Counted from the first letter of the stretch, positions 11,655-23,855 are shown. The stretch: 64,000 nt of DNA from Liolophura sinensis (GCF_032854445.1 NC_088306.1:8640193-8704192); one strand, 5' to 3'. Notes: generated from the letters alone by a model not told the origin. Translations and numbers: made by a program.

Positions 11655-11795
11655 TAATAAGAGACATGCTGCATAGAGTGTCAAACCAGAGCAGCGACGA
11701 CAGGGTGACGGCGGATAAATTATTGTACGTAACCCGTGAAAGGCTGCCTCTTCTATATTTACCGTCTGGATGGTGACTGGAATTCAACAGAATAG
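11655..11795 (+). repeat. R2 family copy
   Basis: Forward R2: atgctgcatagagtgtcaaa, ccagagcagcgacgacaggg, cgtaacccgtgaaaggctgc. It lies about 125 bp after another copy in the same orientation. Confidence 0.7.
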
Positions 11796-12021
11796 ATATT
11801 GACGTTTAATGGTGAAATAACGTGAGTACTCCAAACGTTAAACCTGTGAGCGAATTATTGAAGTTTTTTGATGGTATCGATATTCTGACGCATTGTTCAA
11901 TGATATGGTCACATCCAGAGAAACCCGGATTGTTTGCGTTCAGTCACTTCCTGAAAGTTGGATCCGAACACACGATCTCAATGGTGAAGGGTCTTACAAG
12001 CTCTAATTGACTGCCGGGCGC

Positions 12022-12250
12022 AGTTGTTCGAAAGTATATTAGCTAATACTGGTGTTAAGTCATATCTCATATTTAAAACTTCAGCCAAACGCAGTATCGG
12101 ATGCAGATCTCTAATGTTAAAGTATAACAGCAGCAGTTTTAGATCATAATTAATACACTGGTACACACTTTTTGGGGGGCTCAGTACAAAGCTGAAGACT
12201 AGGCTTAAAGTTAAATCTGGTTTTAAGTCTTAAACCAGTTTTAAACAACC
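12022..12250 (+). mobile_element. MITE-like element, copy A
   Basis: It is bounded by inverted ends agttgttcgaaag (left) and the complement of gttttaaacaacc (right). The interior matches 42211-42442 at tattagctaatactggtgtt, aagtcatat, ggcttaaagttaaatctgg and cttaaaccagtttt. No coding capacity. Target duplication is unclear. Confidence 0.6.
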
Positions 12251-12450
12251 GGGCCCTGGTGTTTATACGGCGTACACGGGAGACTAAAACGGAACTCAAC
12301 CCAACTCGACCGTTGCTTCGAGTCATAAGCGCTCGTGTAGGCGAATGTGGTTGTTTTTTCAGTCGTTGGATGTGTTGCATCACCAATCCCTTGCCCCTGA
12401 GTTGAGTTGAGTTGATTTGCGTCTTAAACTTTGTTGAATGCCGAGCTTCG

Positions 12451-12640
12451 GGCCGTACTCAAGAATATTTCGGTCATGTCTTATATCTCTCTTATAGCAA
12501 ACCGGACACAAGGCCGACGGAATGCCATGCTGAGGACAACAGACACGATCCCCCCAACCAGTCCCATTACATACTTACACCGGACCGACCGGTGTTTCGC
12601 CCATTTATCTTAAGTACTACCAAGATTACCGTTGTTAAAG
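12451..12640 (-). repeat. SINE1 fragment and degenerate SINE2-like remnant
   Basis: gccgtactcaagaatatttc at 12452 is the inverted end of SINE1. It is followed by a stretch (caaccagtcccattacatac ... ttacaccggaccgaccgg) resembling the inverted SINE2 body (cacattatactgacacc ... ggccaaccgg). Both are degenerate. Confidence 0.4.
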
Positions 12641-14285
12641 TCATAAAGGTTACTCGATTATGGCCGTAAAGAGCCAGCCCATCAACCGTCGGCAAAGAAT
12701 TACAGTCCATGCAATAAACGAATCATTTTCTCAACAGATACAACTGTTAACCAATTTAAACACCTTATAAATGTTGCTTTGAGAAAAATGTATCATAATT
12801 TTAACTGACCTTACCAAAAATTAAGCAGTGTGACGAAGTTTAAAATTTAGACTTAAGTCAGAAATGACTTTGTGTGATCGGCCTGTGTGACATCATCTGT
12901 CAAAGAACATCTGTCCACGAATTAGATGTGTTCAACGCTGACTTCAATCAGCGTATCAACAATTCAGGAATTAAAGTGTATTGGAAAAATAAGATATAAA
13001 AATTAAGGAGTTTAACACTATGAATTACAACAAGTATCCTTCCGGCATAATCTGTGAAATACTATGGATGCCCAGCTTAGGAATGTGTTGAGATTGGGGA
13101 GTTGCGTGTCACTGATGAAAGGAAGTTTTGGTAGCGAGTGTGATTTTAAAGATAGCCGAATATAGAATATATGTATATAGGTTAAAAAGAAACAATAAAT
13201 CCTAACCGTGCGAGTAGTTTTGTACTGCATATGTTGACTATAGATACTCTGCCAAGCTATATGTAACCCAACATACCTCAACGACTCGCATTACCGGAAT
13301 GGGGTCCGGTAGCAAAGCTAATAAAAACGTTCTGAATAAAACAACAACAACATACGTATGACTCCTGTGAACTGTGATTGGCGTTCCTCACACAAGACTT
13401 TTCTACCAACATGTACATTTCCTCAATGCAAGTCCGATTGTTTACAAACGAAAATCGGAAGAGGTGTCAGCGTAAGTCAAGCGACGTGGAGTCAACAAGA
13501 GCTGAGAGACGTTATGGGTTGTTATTAGAGCTTTAGAGCTTAGAGCTGTTATTAGAGCTTTCTGTTCGTTCCTTTACAGTCTGCCCACAAGTCATCATTG
13601 CCCACATAGCTTTGACTCGAATTCATTAGATAGGAAAGGAAAAACAATTTCCGAGACAGATGAACTGACAGCGTTTTGATTGATATCATTTTTACCGGGC
13701 GAATAACATTAAAATTCAAAGCAATGGAAACAGTTTGATGAATTATAGAAACGATACAACAGAGTAAGAAGCTATCAGTGGAATAATTCTGATTTCTTTC
13801 TATATTTATATTTCGAACATTCGGCGGAAAGTTGTTATTTGCTGTCATTTACATTTTTGTCCGTTTGCAAAGCACAAGTAATATAAGTAAGATATAGACG
13901 GTACCGGTGAAGGCGCCATGCATCCGTTGGAAAATGAATGCTAACATATCAGAGATGGTTGCTACAGCACCTTAAATTTACAATCATTGTGTCAGCCTAT
14001 CTCAGAAATTAACCATAGTCTCTACAAATATTGGCGAAATTTTATGGTGGATCAAACCTGGATAGAGTTTTAGAACATACTTTCATCACACAGCATTGTT
14101 GGTCGCGCGCTTGGTTGATAGATCCTCGGATTCCACTCCCGGTCAGCGCAGAGCAGAACACAAACACTTTATTGTCTATTTCTTTCATGTATGTAGACAG
14201 CTGTTTTCCTCTTGTGAAAGTAGTCGGCAAACACCCTCTGGAGATAGGTCAATCTGCACTTAGCGGCTAATAATATTGCAATTTT
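12640..14285. other. no gene supported
   Basis: AT-rich single-copy-looking DNA. A small local duplication lies at 13518-13562 (two copies of ttattagagctt around repeated tagagct). A B-box-like ggattccactcc lies at 14128. Open frames here show no splice context. Confidence 0.4.
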
Positions 14286-14288
14286 TCT

Positions 14289-14294
14289 TTTATT
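14289..14294 (-). promoter_or_regulatory. candidate polyadenylation signal of the peptide precursor
   Basis: TTTATT on + (AATAAA on -) about 410 nt after the stop. The intervening sequence has no other coding sign and may be 3' UTR. Confidence 0.3.
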
Positions 14295-14703
14295 ATATGT
14301 GTGAAAACAAAACTACCGTTACATCCAGTTTCTTTTTTTTTCGCACATGTGTGTTTCTTTGGAGATAGTAAGCAGCTACCATTTGTTGCCATAGCGATGG
14401 TATCGAACGGCGGCATCCAAGGTAACGCATCGTTTTGAAGAGCACGTGTACGTGAAGTACTTTGCGGCGTTTAGTCATAGACCGGTAAAATAAACAAAGA
14501 CATTACACCTTATAGATATGCAGTAAGTAGCCAGTGCCTCAACTGACGGAACGAAACCCGATTCAACAGACTCTGTCTGACTTCATGGGAATTGTGTTTT
14601 ATGGACTGTCACGGCCTCCAGACAAACCTGAATCGTGAATCACTTCAAAAACCATCATCTAGTAATGCAAACGGAACGGGACTGGACGCATAATGTCAGA
14701 TCT

Positions 14704-15222
14704 TTACCAGCCGGTCGGGTTAAAATCTGGCATGCTTTTCTTTGCCATGGCAACAGGCGAGGCATTCACAAGCTTCGTTAATACCTTTATTAAGCGCCGT
14801 CTCCCATTGCGTAAGCTACCTTTGGGAATCCTATTCCGCAACATTGTTTCCGCATCGCCGGAAACGTGTCTGTCGTCTTCCGCATCAATTCCCGGGTCCG
14901 TATTTTGGTGGTCTGTTGGCAGGAGGAGGTTGGCTAGCACCTGGGACGCGGCACGTTTTAACTTTTCTTCCTTTGCCGTATTCGCGCGATCCTTGAACGT
15001 TCTTGACGACGCAGCGCTCCCGCCACGCGTCTTGTCATTTTCAGAAAGATTTTCAGTGTATTTCACCAGGAGATCTGTGTTCGAATTTTGTAAAAGCCTT
15101 CCCAAAAGCTTTTCCATGTCTGTAGCACTACTCTCTACAGCATTGTCAACGCTTTGAGCAAAAAGTCCACAAATGAAACTGCAGCATAGTAAAATCCATA
15201 TTCTGTACGTCATCGTCATTAT
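14704..15222 (-). CDS. putative secreted peptide-hormone or neuropeptide precursor, 171 residues
   Basis: The reading frame runs from ATG at 15219 to TAA at 14706-14704. A strong acceptor (ggttttggttttcag) lies three bases before the ATG, so the coding region is one exon preceded by a non-coding exon. Residues 1-21 form a signal peptide (basic-polar start, core IWILLCCSFICGLFA, cleavage after A21). The rest is hydrophilic with precursor-type processing sites: KR at 88-89, amidation plus cleavage motif GRRR at 139-142, and KK at 160-161. Predicted products include a peptide ending LRN-amide before GRRR, the peptide LIKVLTKLVNASPVAMA between sites, and C-terminal SMPDFNPTGW. The region from H118 (HVSGDAETMLRNRIPKGSLR) is the size of a peptide hormone. 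No mature cysteines are present. I do not recognise the family. A large secreted non-hormone protein is the alternative. A candidate AATAAA is at 14294-14289 (- strand). Confidence 0.65.
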   Translation of the reverse strand: MMTMTYRIWILLCCSFICGLFAQSVDNAVESSATDMEKLLGRLLQNSNTDLLVKYTENLSENDKTRGGSAASSRTFKDRANTAKEEKLKRAASQVLANLLLPTDHQNTDPGIDAEDDRHVSGDAETMLRNRIPKGSLRNGRRRLIKVLTKLVNASPVAMAKKSMPDFNPTGW

Positions 15223-15369
15223 CTGAAAACCAAAACCAAAGCGGACGTATATATTAATAACAAGTTGTATGTTTCACATTACAAAAACATGGCACTTTCA
15301 CTAACCACATAATAAAAGGGAATGTGTGGTTTGAGGGATTATACTTTATAAACTAAGGCTTAAGTGGTA

Positions 15370-15507
15370 AAGTCTGACAGCAATCTGCAGATGACCGTGG
15401 GTTTCCCCCGGATTCTGCCCGGTTTCCTCCCAGTTGGCGGCAGTAGTATAAATGAAAACTTCTTGAGTAAGGCGTAAAACACCAATCAAATAAATAACTA
15501 AATACAC
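15370..15507 (+). repeat. SINE1 3' half
   Basis: gtctgacagcaatctgcaga, ccgtgggtttcccccgg, cccggtttcctccc, then gagtaaggcgtaaaacacc and an AAAT tail. It lies just upstream of the peptide-precursor coding exon, inside its presumed 5' intron. Confidence 0.85.
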
Positions 15508-15599
15508 CCTTTCTTTACTGTTATTTACCCATCTTACTCTTATTTATTTATTTTATTTCAGCGTTTGAGGTTAAACAACAATCAAATAAAACAAAATCG

Positions 15600-15690
15600 G
15601 AATTTGATCAAATAGGATCTGGTTTCGAACCCGCGACCTGAGTCGACAGAGCTCAGGCGGCCTAAGCACCTTAGAACAGTATGATTGCTG
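15600..15690 (-). repeat. tRNA-like SINE head, inverted
   Basis: The reverse strand contains gtcgcgggttcgaaaccag (B box) preceded by aggtgcttaggccgcctgag (A-box-like). No acceptor stem closes, so this is a tRNA-derived repeat head and not a tRNA gene. Confidence 0.4.
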
Positions 15691-15779
15691 ACTGAGGTGA
15701 TGGATGTATTGTTTTACGGACAGGTGGATTAAACATCGTTGCCAGAACAGCCTCTGCATCAGGAAAACGGAATAAATAA

Positions 15780-18265
15780 TTCACAATTTCCATATCAACA
15801 ATTAATGTATAAATTGTCTTATAATGAATGTTGCAGAAACATTTCAAATCTCTAAACTTGTTTCAATTTGTGCTGATTTTCTCAAATTACATCAAACATG
15901 CTGCATGACTATCTATAACAGAAACTTTAAAAACGTTTTTTAGAGTTCATACACAACATATTTAAGGCTGTATATTCGTATTCCCAAGAGCATTCTAATC
16001 TTTACAATGCTGTGAGGGACCCGGGGAATAACCGATTCATGGGACCTTCAGTTTACTTTTGCACCAAGAATTTCAAGATTTCCCTTTTTGCGTGTTTTCC
16101 CAGCTAATGGCCCGAGGTTGTATAGGAAAGAACCTATCATTTAAGTACTCAAAAAGCAATGCTAAACTGAAGCTTTACAGAGACAGTCACGTGATCCAAA
16201 GTAATCTGTAAAATATAGTTGTCTTTCCAGTTATCCGGATCTGGCGGCATCCTCTCCGTTAATAAAGCTTATCTAATGAGGAGTTCTTTTAGCACGTTGC
16301 AATATAACGGTGTACCATTCCAGACAAGCTATCCGGTTTCACAGATACCGTCACGGGACAAGCACTTACAACCCAGTCGCTGAGGAACTGAAAACAATCC
16401 GTTCCGTCCGTGCACTTACGCTCTGGGTTTTAGCTTCACCTGTGAAGGACTCAGCTGTTTCCTGTGTTGTCCGCTAACCGTCCACGATGATATGTACGAA
16501 TTCGCTCTGACTTCGTACCTTTTCTCGTAAAACCGGGTATCTGGTCTCCGTGAGAACACTACCACTGACTGATAAACAATTAACTTACCTATTAAAAAGA
16601 GCCGACATACACGCGTTTCTGTAAAAACCACAATAACCTTGTCCCTAGGTGTGGTTACGGAAATATTTTTTCATTCCCTCTGATATGAATAATGTTTTCA
16701 CCTCCGCGCAATTTTCCATTGCGACGTATAAAAACACTCAGGGAATCATCCAACCGAAACCACTGGGAACAAAGGCGAAATTTCAATCAAACTCTCCGGT
16801 TTTTCAAACATTTTAAAACGAAGCTATAAATTACAGCGCAAGACAAACGCAGTGGCACAGGACACAAAGCATGGTGGCAAATTATGCCGTAGAAAGAGTT
16901 GTAATGCTGTTTAGTAAAGATAACCTAAGCCATCATTCCAGTAAACACACCCAATTGTCCTCCAGTGGACAATAAAGGCGCTAAACTGTTGGGTTATTGT
17001 TCAAGCTTTCTAAATGAAAGCTCCTAATTTGACGAAATCTGGCTAATGGAAGTTGGAAACCCACGTACAGCTGAGTATGTCATGAGGAAATCTGGGAAGG
17101 GCATCGTCATTTGTTGTTTCCAGGTATAGCACAGTAGAGTTTTGGGTCGTCTGACATTAATTCAATGAATTTTCCAGAACTTTCCATACGATTTCAATCA
17201 AAAAACAAATTTCACACACTGAACATCTACAACAAATGTATCTACAGCAATTTATATCAGCAACGCTACTAAACAGCGAGGGCAGATCGTTTCCTTGAAA
17301 AGCCATTTGTCTTGCTAATTACTCTGATACCTACCACAATTAATTAATATTTTTTAAAAACTGAATTCATTTATTTTTCCAGTGCTTTGCACATGATTTT
17401 AATCCAAAACAGTTTCAGTAAATAAACATCAGTAACAATCAACCACGCTACCTAAGATGGAGGTGACCGTGCTGCTTAACATGAACTATCCCAAAGTCTG
17501 GACATTAACACCCAAGAATTGTTTCTAGAGACCAGTGACCTGTTTCATTTATAGGAGAAGAAAACATAAAAGTGATACAAATATCACATGAAAGAGCGTG
17601 ACAAGTATATTGCAAATATGGTCTTTAATATATTTTTTTCTTAAGGAAAGGGTAATTGAAAATATGTTGTTTGGTGGGTTCTTGTGACCACATTTGGTAT
17701 ATATCGTTTTTACATAATAATGTTCCAGAGAAGGATGTGATGCATGTCTAATAAATTTCTCTCTGATGGAAATTATTCTCGTGTTTATATCCAAACGCAT
17801 CCTTTTAATCTGAATTATGACACTATTTTTGAATATATAAAAATTATAAATATTATCAAGATCCAGGCTGAACACGTTTGTTAGCTGAAAAGAAGAAATT
17901 CTAGTGCAAATATGTTTATTAATATGTGTTAAATCCTCATTTATGACATTATTACACAAAGACAAAAGACACCAATAGGTGATCCCAAATAGCCAAATGC
18001 CGAATTTTTACTCCCAACTGTTTTTTTCTCTTTAAAAGAAAAGAACACATTTACAGCTGACTTTTTGCACTCTTTTGTCTGTAATTTTTTGTGTTTTCTC
18101 CACTTTTAACAAACACGTACATGTGTACTCGTACATGCTATCTGTACCTTGAGTACACTCGGGTTTTCATTAGTTAAAAGCACGTGCACTCTAACATCTC
18201 TGTCCAGTATGAATAATTTGTACATTGTAAAATAACCTTATTTTTACATATCCCGCCTTGTAGTA
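15780..18265. other. region upstream of the peptide precursor; possible 5' UTR exon near 16593-16640
   Basis: On the - strand, ttacagaaacgcgtgtatgt runs to ctctttttaatag followed by a good donor gtaagttaa near 16590. This could be a non-coding first or second exon for the precursor 1.4 kb downstream; it is inference only. The remainder is AT-rich with no supported gene. Confidence 0.25.
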
Positions 18266-18269
18266 TTTC

Positions 18270-18720
18270 ATAGGTCATGTGTGTTACATGACGATTTCAA
18301 TCAACGTCACAAGTTATTACTGAAAATAAAAACCAGTAGATATTCAAGGTATTCCTTCAAAGGCCTTCGCTCTGGTTTCTTAACGTTTGCAATGAGTACA
18401 GTTCTGTTGTTAGCAAATATGCATGGCGTGTCCAGAAGACATGATTCCATAATTCTTCCTGCTGGAGGGCATGTATTCATCGTTTTAAATTATATTGCCA
18501 AGTCGGATATATGAACAGTTCCAATCAAAGAGCAACTGAAATACATATTTTATTATTTCAACTTACATTTTAACATGGTGTACTATTTGAATACTGATTT
18601 CACTCATTCACGCTGAATATGGTTTCACCTTCCAACATCATAGAAAACTGTTCACTGCTTCTCTTTGCCTGATTCTGTCCTAATTTCGTAGTTTGTATAC
18701 TTTGTCATATATATATATGA
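18270..18720 (+). repeat. F5 family copy, long
   Basis: The section from attgccaagtcggatatatg matches 62970-62990, gatttcactcattcacg matches 46218 on, and aaaactgttcactgcttctc, cctgattctgtcctaatttc and gtttgtatactttgtcat match the middle of F5 copies at 46290 and 63065. The 3' end (gttttgggaattg) is missing. Confidence 0.5.
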
Positions 18721-18764
18721 TTTGACTAATGACGTCTCAAATGTTGCAATTATATATCACTACA

Positions 18765-18930
18765 TTTTATTTACCAAAGTCTACTTAAGCCATGGTGCTT
18801 GGGGGCTTGTAATTTACTACTATTGATGCATTTACATGAACAGTTAAAACAAAACCGTCATTAAGATTTCATCAGTTAGGTATGACCATTTACAATAATT
18901 ATTTCACTGTTGCCGCTGTTGTGCACTTAC
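18765..18930 (-). repeat. R2 family copy
   Basis: Reverse-strand R2: agtctacttaagccatggtg, aatttactactattgatgc, catttacatgaacagttaaa and aatgtgaccattt-like positions (gtatgaccatttacaataat), ending near actgttgccgctg. Confidence 0.65.
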
Positions 18931-19394
18931 AATATCTATCATTAACTCTAAACACACATTCCGAAGTGCATTACCTATTATCCTTTTACACTGTGTAAAT
19001 ATCCTTCTTTAAAATTTAAACTAATCTACTCTTACCCTATTGAAAAGAGAATACACCAAGTAAAACACCTACCAAATAAATAGATAAGCAAATCAATAAA
19101 AACTGCTGTATGTTTGCATTATTCAGTTTCATGGAGTTCAAACTTGGATACATTTAACTCTTGTTTTGAGTTCTCACTTTAAACTCCATATGCTCAAATG
19201 AAATTGTGTCTCACATCAAAACTGACTGTTCGGTGTGCGCTCAAGACTGTTCCAGTGATGCAATCTGTCACTTTGGAAACTCATGACGCGGTGTCATATC
19301 TGCTTTCTTCGGAATGACACTTCAGTGTTTGCAGCACAAGATGACTCAGTATATGTACACACATTTAATGATTCATTGCTATAAGACTGAAACA

Positions 19395-19785
19395 TTAAGT
19401 ATGTATGTATGTATGTTTGAGGTTTAGAGTCGGACTTAAAAAATGTTTAGGTCATAATACGGCGAGGAGTCATTCGGTGTGTGCACATATGTTGTCTTCT
19501 TGTGGCAGAGCGAGTCCATGCCCCCAAAGTGCTGCTTCCAATGAAGTAGCATGCCAAAGACATCAGACATGACTTCCCAATCAGTCACGTTATACTGACG
19601 CCTGGCCAAGCAGTCCTGTTTCCTTGCTCTACCATCTCAGTGTTGAGCGCCTTAGGAGGCGGCAGCAACAACCGTTTTTAAAGTCTTTATTATGAACCGA
19701 CGAGGGTTTGATCATGGGGTCTCCGACTTTGAGGCGAACGCTCTAATCATTAGGCTAACAAAGCAGTTAGTTGTTAATTACGACG
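19395..19785 (-). repeat. SINE2, near full length
   Basis: Reverse-strand SINE2. It starts with (GTAT)n and gtttgaggtttagagtcgg, then aatacggcgaggagtcattc, ccaaagtgctgcttcc, ggccaagcagtcctgtttcc and ggcggcagcaacaacc. It ends in the inverted tRNA-like head (gtctccgactttgaggcgaa, cgctctaatcattaggct). Confidence 0.85.
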
Positions 19786-19849
19786 TAAAACCCCAAGCAC
19801 ACATACTTACACACATACGTTTGGGTTTGCCGGATTGATTTCTAGCACG

Positions 19850-20015
19850 GAGAGTCAAACCAGATCAGCGACGACACTATGATACTTGGCAAATTGTCAC
19901 ACTGACCAGTGAAATCTGGCCTTTTTGCGAATTTACCTTACTGTTCACGTCAGTGCTTAAATAATAGCAAATTAGACACTCTCTGGCACCATAGCTTAAA
20001 AAAATACGTGGAAAT
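19850..20015 (+). repeat. R2 family copy
   Basis: Forward R2: ctagcacggagagtcaaacc, agatcagcgacgacactatg, gaccagtgaaatctggcc, tactgttcacgtcagtgctt and gcaccatagctta. It covers most of the family length. Confidence 0.75.
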
Positions 20016-20590
20016 GATATGCATTTGACTAACATTAGTAACTGTTAAATGAAGACCCTATACCGAAGATTTGGGCCAAAAAAAACTCAATATTCGTTAA
20101 TCCAATCTATTTGTTCTCTATTGGTCAAAAATAGCTCATATAATTGCCTTCCCGGAAATATATGATTCGCATTATCTATACCGATAAAATGATTCTAAAG
20201 TTTAAAAACGTACAAAGCGACCTGCAATATAAATTTTATGAATTTTATCACCAGTTTTGAACAGTAACAGGTCTACAGATGAGCCTGATATTTTATGAAA
20301 GGTACTTTATGAAAGGTTTGGGACATCCTAAAATAATAGCAAATATTAGACTGGATTTACGTTGATCGATTTTTTTATCAAAAATCCCTGGTATATTCTA
20401 AGCAAATGACATGAAGGCTTATACATTCATGCCTTCCATGGTAGTCACTGCTTAATGAGACTGTACTCTTGTGCCCATTCAGCACAGCGTGTTTTTGCCA
20501 GGCTGTAGTATTGCATTTAGACATGAACGCAAGTTTTCATTGATCTAGACAATTATATCCGGAATTACCCGGAGTGCTGGAAGGACTCGG
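20015..20590. other. no gene supported
   Basis: AT-rich sequence without recognised repeats or exons. Confidence 0.4.
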
Positions 20591-20592
20591 AA

Positions 20593-20886
20593 TTAAACGC
20601 TGTCTCCGTCGTGAATGTCACAGGAAGAATAAAGGGGACGACACAAAGCCTCAAAGATCTTCACGCCAGAAAGCGTTTGGGTTTTTTTCAGGGCTGTTTC
20701 TTTTACGTTCATTGCGGTTGCGGATGACAAGATGGTGTCCGTGGTTTTTGTGAATGATGAACTCCTAAACATGACACCACGTATGGGAAAAAAATCCTGC
20801 TCCGTTATGATGCTACTTTGAAACCGAGATTTGGTGATACTTACGTGAAAAATAGCTGTTGTGAAGCCAGTGGTATTATGAAACAT
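20593..20886 (-). CDS. weak candidate terminal exon, unknown protein
   Basis: An open frame of 97 residues ends in TAA/TGA context at 20593. An acceptor-like agctatttttcacgtaag precedes the part starting SITKSRFQSSIITEQDFFP. The sequence is locally richer in GC and CpG than its flanks. It borders the 17-bp array at its 5' side. No domain or family is recognised. It may be chance. Confidence 0.15.
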   Translation of the reverse strand: MFHNTTGFTTAIFHVSITKSRFQSSIITEQDFFPIRGVMFRSSSFTKTTDTILSSATAMNVKETALKKTQTLSGVKIFEALCRPLYSSCDIHDGDSV

Positions 20887-21440
20887 ATGTCAATATGAAA
20901 CATCTGATATAAAAGATATGCCCTTTTGAATCTTATGGCATTTATGATTGAAATATATCACATCACCAAACATAAGTCATTACGAAACCTATGACATTAT
21001 GAAACCTACAATGGTATGAAACATATGCCATTATGAAATATATCACATTATGAAACATATGTCAGTATGAAACCTATGCCATTATGAAACATATGACACC
21101 ATGAAAGATATGCCATTATGCAATGTCACATTACGAAACATATGCTATTATGAGGCTCCAGCTTAATGGATCTATTATAAAACTTGTGTCATTATGAAAG
21201 TTTAGCCACATTGAAACTTGCGATATTGAAGACATTCAGGAGCCTATATGATATTATAAAGTGTACAACATTGCAAAAACTAGGATATTATTAGGTTGTA
21301 TGGGACAGCAAATGCTGCGACATGATAAAATTACTACGAATCGGGTCAAATGATGAAATCTACAACATTATGAAACCTGTGACATGACAAAATTTACGGC
21401 ATTATAAAACTCGATAATATTTTAACCCTACAATATTAAG
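20875..21440 (+). repeat. 17-bp tandem array, degenerate
   Basis: Units of the form atgaaacatatgccatt repeat in perfect 17-bp register between about 21016 and 21120 and become irregular on both sides. Anchors cattatgaaa and tatgacattat recur to about 21400. Confidence 0.8.
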
Positions 21441-22225
21441 AAAACTGCGTTTTAACCACCGTCTTATTAGACAGCAATCTTCTGTTTTAAGTATTAAACT
21501 CGTTTTATTCTGAAAATATGCTTATTCTACCATTATGTTTTACTTATGCTATTTCAGTGTGTTATTTTCAGCTGTACAATCTGTATGTCATTTCTAGCAG
21601 ATTCTAAGCCACACAACATATTATATTACTATCATGAAGAAATGAAATATGATTTTTTTTAATACACAACCCTCAGTCGTGGTTGTCAGGCAACTCCCTG
21701 AAAATCTGCAATCAATTGTTCCGGTCAAATAAGACAACAATAGTTCGTGCGAAACTGAGAGGCCTTCTGGTCGGCGTAATGGACGGACAGAGAAGGCATG
21801 ACTGCGTATCTACGAAACCAGGACAGAACTGTGTATCCCTGTGTACTGTTACTGGAAAGGTTTATTTTACAGAGTCAATTATTTCACACCACACTGCCTT
21901 TGGAAAGCAGTGTCATTGATAAACAGGGTAGTGTATTTGATCCCACCATGTACTTTATTGGGGTTTTTTTGATTATTGCTCTATCGGCTTTTTTCACTCA
22001 CACCGAAATTCATAGGCTAAAATATATATTTCGTCCATACGCTCTTTAGTAATTCGTTCTGCTCACAGCAGAGTACATGCGTGGAGACTGATACAGTATA
22101 TTAGTGAACCTATCCTCACTTTGATTGGTTGTTTAGGAGAATTGCCTCCAGCAATTTGCACGATGCTATATCTCAAACAATAGCCATTTGCAGTCACTGA
22201 GTGCTGTACTCACTTTTATCAAATA
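21440..22225. other. no gene supported
   Basis: AT-rich DNA with short open frames only. No repeat family seen. Confidence 0.4.
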
Positions 22226-22227
22226 TG

Positions 22228-22228
22228 T

Positions 22229-22259
<31 letters not shown>

Positions 22260-22262
22260 TTT
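22228..22262 (+). repeat. (TTTA)n microsatellite
   Basis: About nine tandem TTTA units, the typical sequence of an inverted SINE tail, but no SINE body follows. Confidence 0.9.
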
Positions 22263-22544
22263 GTAACTTATCACCAATCCAAACTCTTGGATATTTTTGC
22301 TGATTCGATGACCACCAGTTTTGTGGGTAGAGGAAACCCAACTGCCCAAAGTTAAAAACGACCCTTTGCAAGTGGCCGACTTTCCCACGTCAGACATATG
22401 AAATTCGTGTATGATCACACGAGTGAGCCGTTGATTATTTCTAGTCATCAATGGCGTGGGGACACAGGAAGCTGAGGAATCCATAAAATTTTCTGTTCTA
22501 TGGAATGTTATGGAATTGAACCCACGCATTGAATGCCAAAGTGA

Positions 22545-22750
22545 TTGGAAGGCAAACACTTCAGACATGCAGTCACGGAGATAAACACATTACACACGCA
22601 GTCACAAAGACCTCACACACGTACTCACGAAGGCAAACATCGTACACATGCAGTCATCAAGGCAAACACCATACACAAGCATTCACGAAGGCAAACACCT
22701 TACACGCGCAGTCATGAAGGCAAACGCCTTAAACGTGCAGTCACGACGCA
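22545..22750 (+). repeat. 29-bp tandem array
   Basis: Units of aaggcaaacaccttacacgc gcagtcatg repeat four times in exact 29-bp register from 22632, with weaker copies from about 22548. Confidence 0.85.
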
Positions 22751-22759
22751 TTGTCACTC

Positions 22760-23855
22760 TCACCCACTTCACAAATGGCTCATATACAAATGATTAATCT
22801 ACTCAAAGCTATAATCCAGCTGACACTAATGTCAGTCAAAATGAGCACAGTCCAATTTTTCATTTATATAAGGTTTGTCAGGTTTGTGGCTGGAGAAGTA
22901 AGTCATGACAGTTGAAAACTACGAGAGCTTGAAGTATTTATAACGACAGAGAAAGAAGTGCATAGATTTAGTGCTCCATTTATGTTCCATCTTTAAAGGC
23001 GTTAAGAAGTAGTGTCCAAAAGGGCACAAGGCTCCCGGAGGAAGCCCTGGCTTAGATCCGGAAAGGTAAAAAACTTACACGATAAATTCTAATGGCATCT
23101 GAAGGATCCACGCACAACCACGCATCAAATTAGCTCAATTTATTTTTCTATTACAATAATATTTGCCCGAGCTTTGTTGCTTAACCGCTCTATGGGAGTT
23201 TTCGTTCGGGTGGGAAGGTTGGGGGGGGGGGCACAGGAGGTCATTTCAGATTGAAGTAGGTGGAAGATTTAAGGCACTTGTGTTTCTTAATTCGTTCAGA
23301 AGCGCTCCCCTGCAAAACGATGGCGTTGAGCCAAATGTCATTTGGAAGACACGAAACTTTCCAAATTAAATTGCATTATCTCTCTGGATGTCACTTAAAG
23401 GCAATTCGTTAAAAGTTATGTGCGCGGCTCTATGATCAAAAGCTATGCGTTGTGACAAATACAGCGCTGAACCCGAAGATGGACACTCGCTGACATTTGT
23501 ATATCCACAGCCTGGTACCGCTTTCAGAAATACACACATTAGCAGTTTAATAACTGATCGCCTGCTGGTCTAATACAATGTCCCCAAAGTCTTTTATCCA
23601 AAGCACCCGGGTTTGATATTGAAAATATTCCCGCATGCTGAGACGAGAGTCTTTTCCCCAACAGTCCAAATGTCAAATATATCATGCCACAATATCAAGT
23701 GCCTTTCGTCTCTATAAACAGATCAGATTCAATTATTCTAAGCCATGATTTTTTTTCCCGTCAGAGCCCTGAGGATATCTTTGTATCTGGTCCAAGCCTC
23801 CTTAGGCAGTATTTGTCTAACATTTGTCGCGCAGAAATCGTGTAACAATCTCTAC
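22760..23855. other. no gene supported
   Basis: Contains an 11-G run near 23221. Otherwise ordinary AT-rich DNA. Confidence 0.4.

Noticed and set aside
14693-15157. 154-codon + strand frame
   Set aside because: It is antisense to the peptide precursor, which has a signal peptide, a splice acceptor and processing sites.
17549-17965. 138-codon - strand frame
   Set aside because: Composition is that of AT-rich random sequence (Ile, Asn, Phe, Lys).
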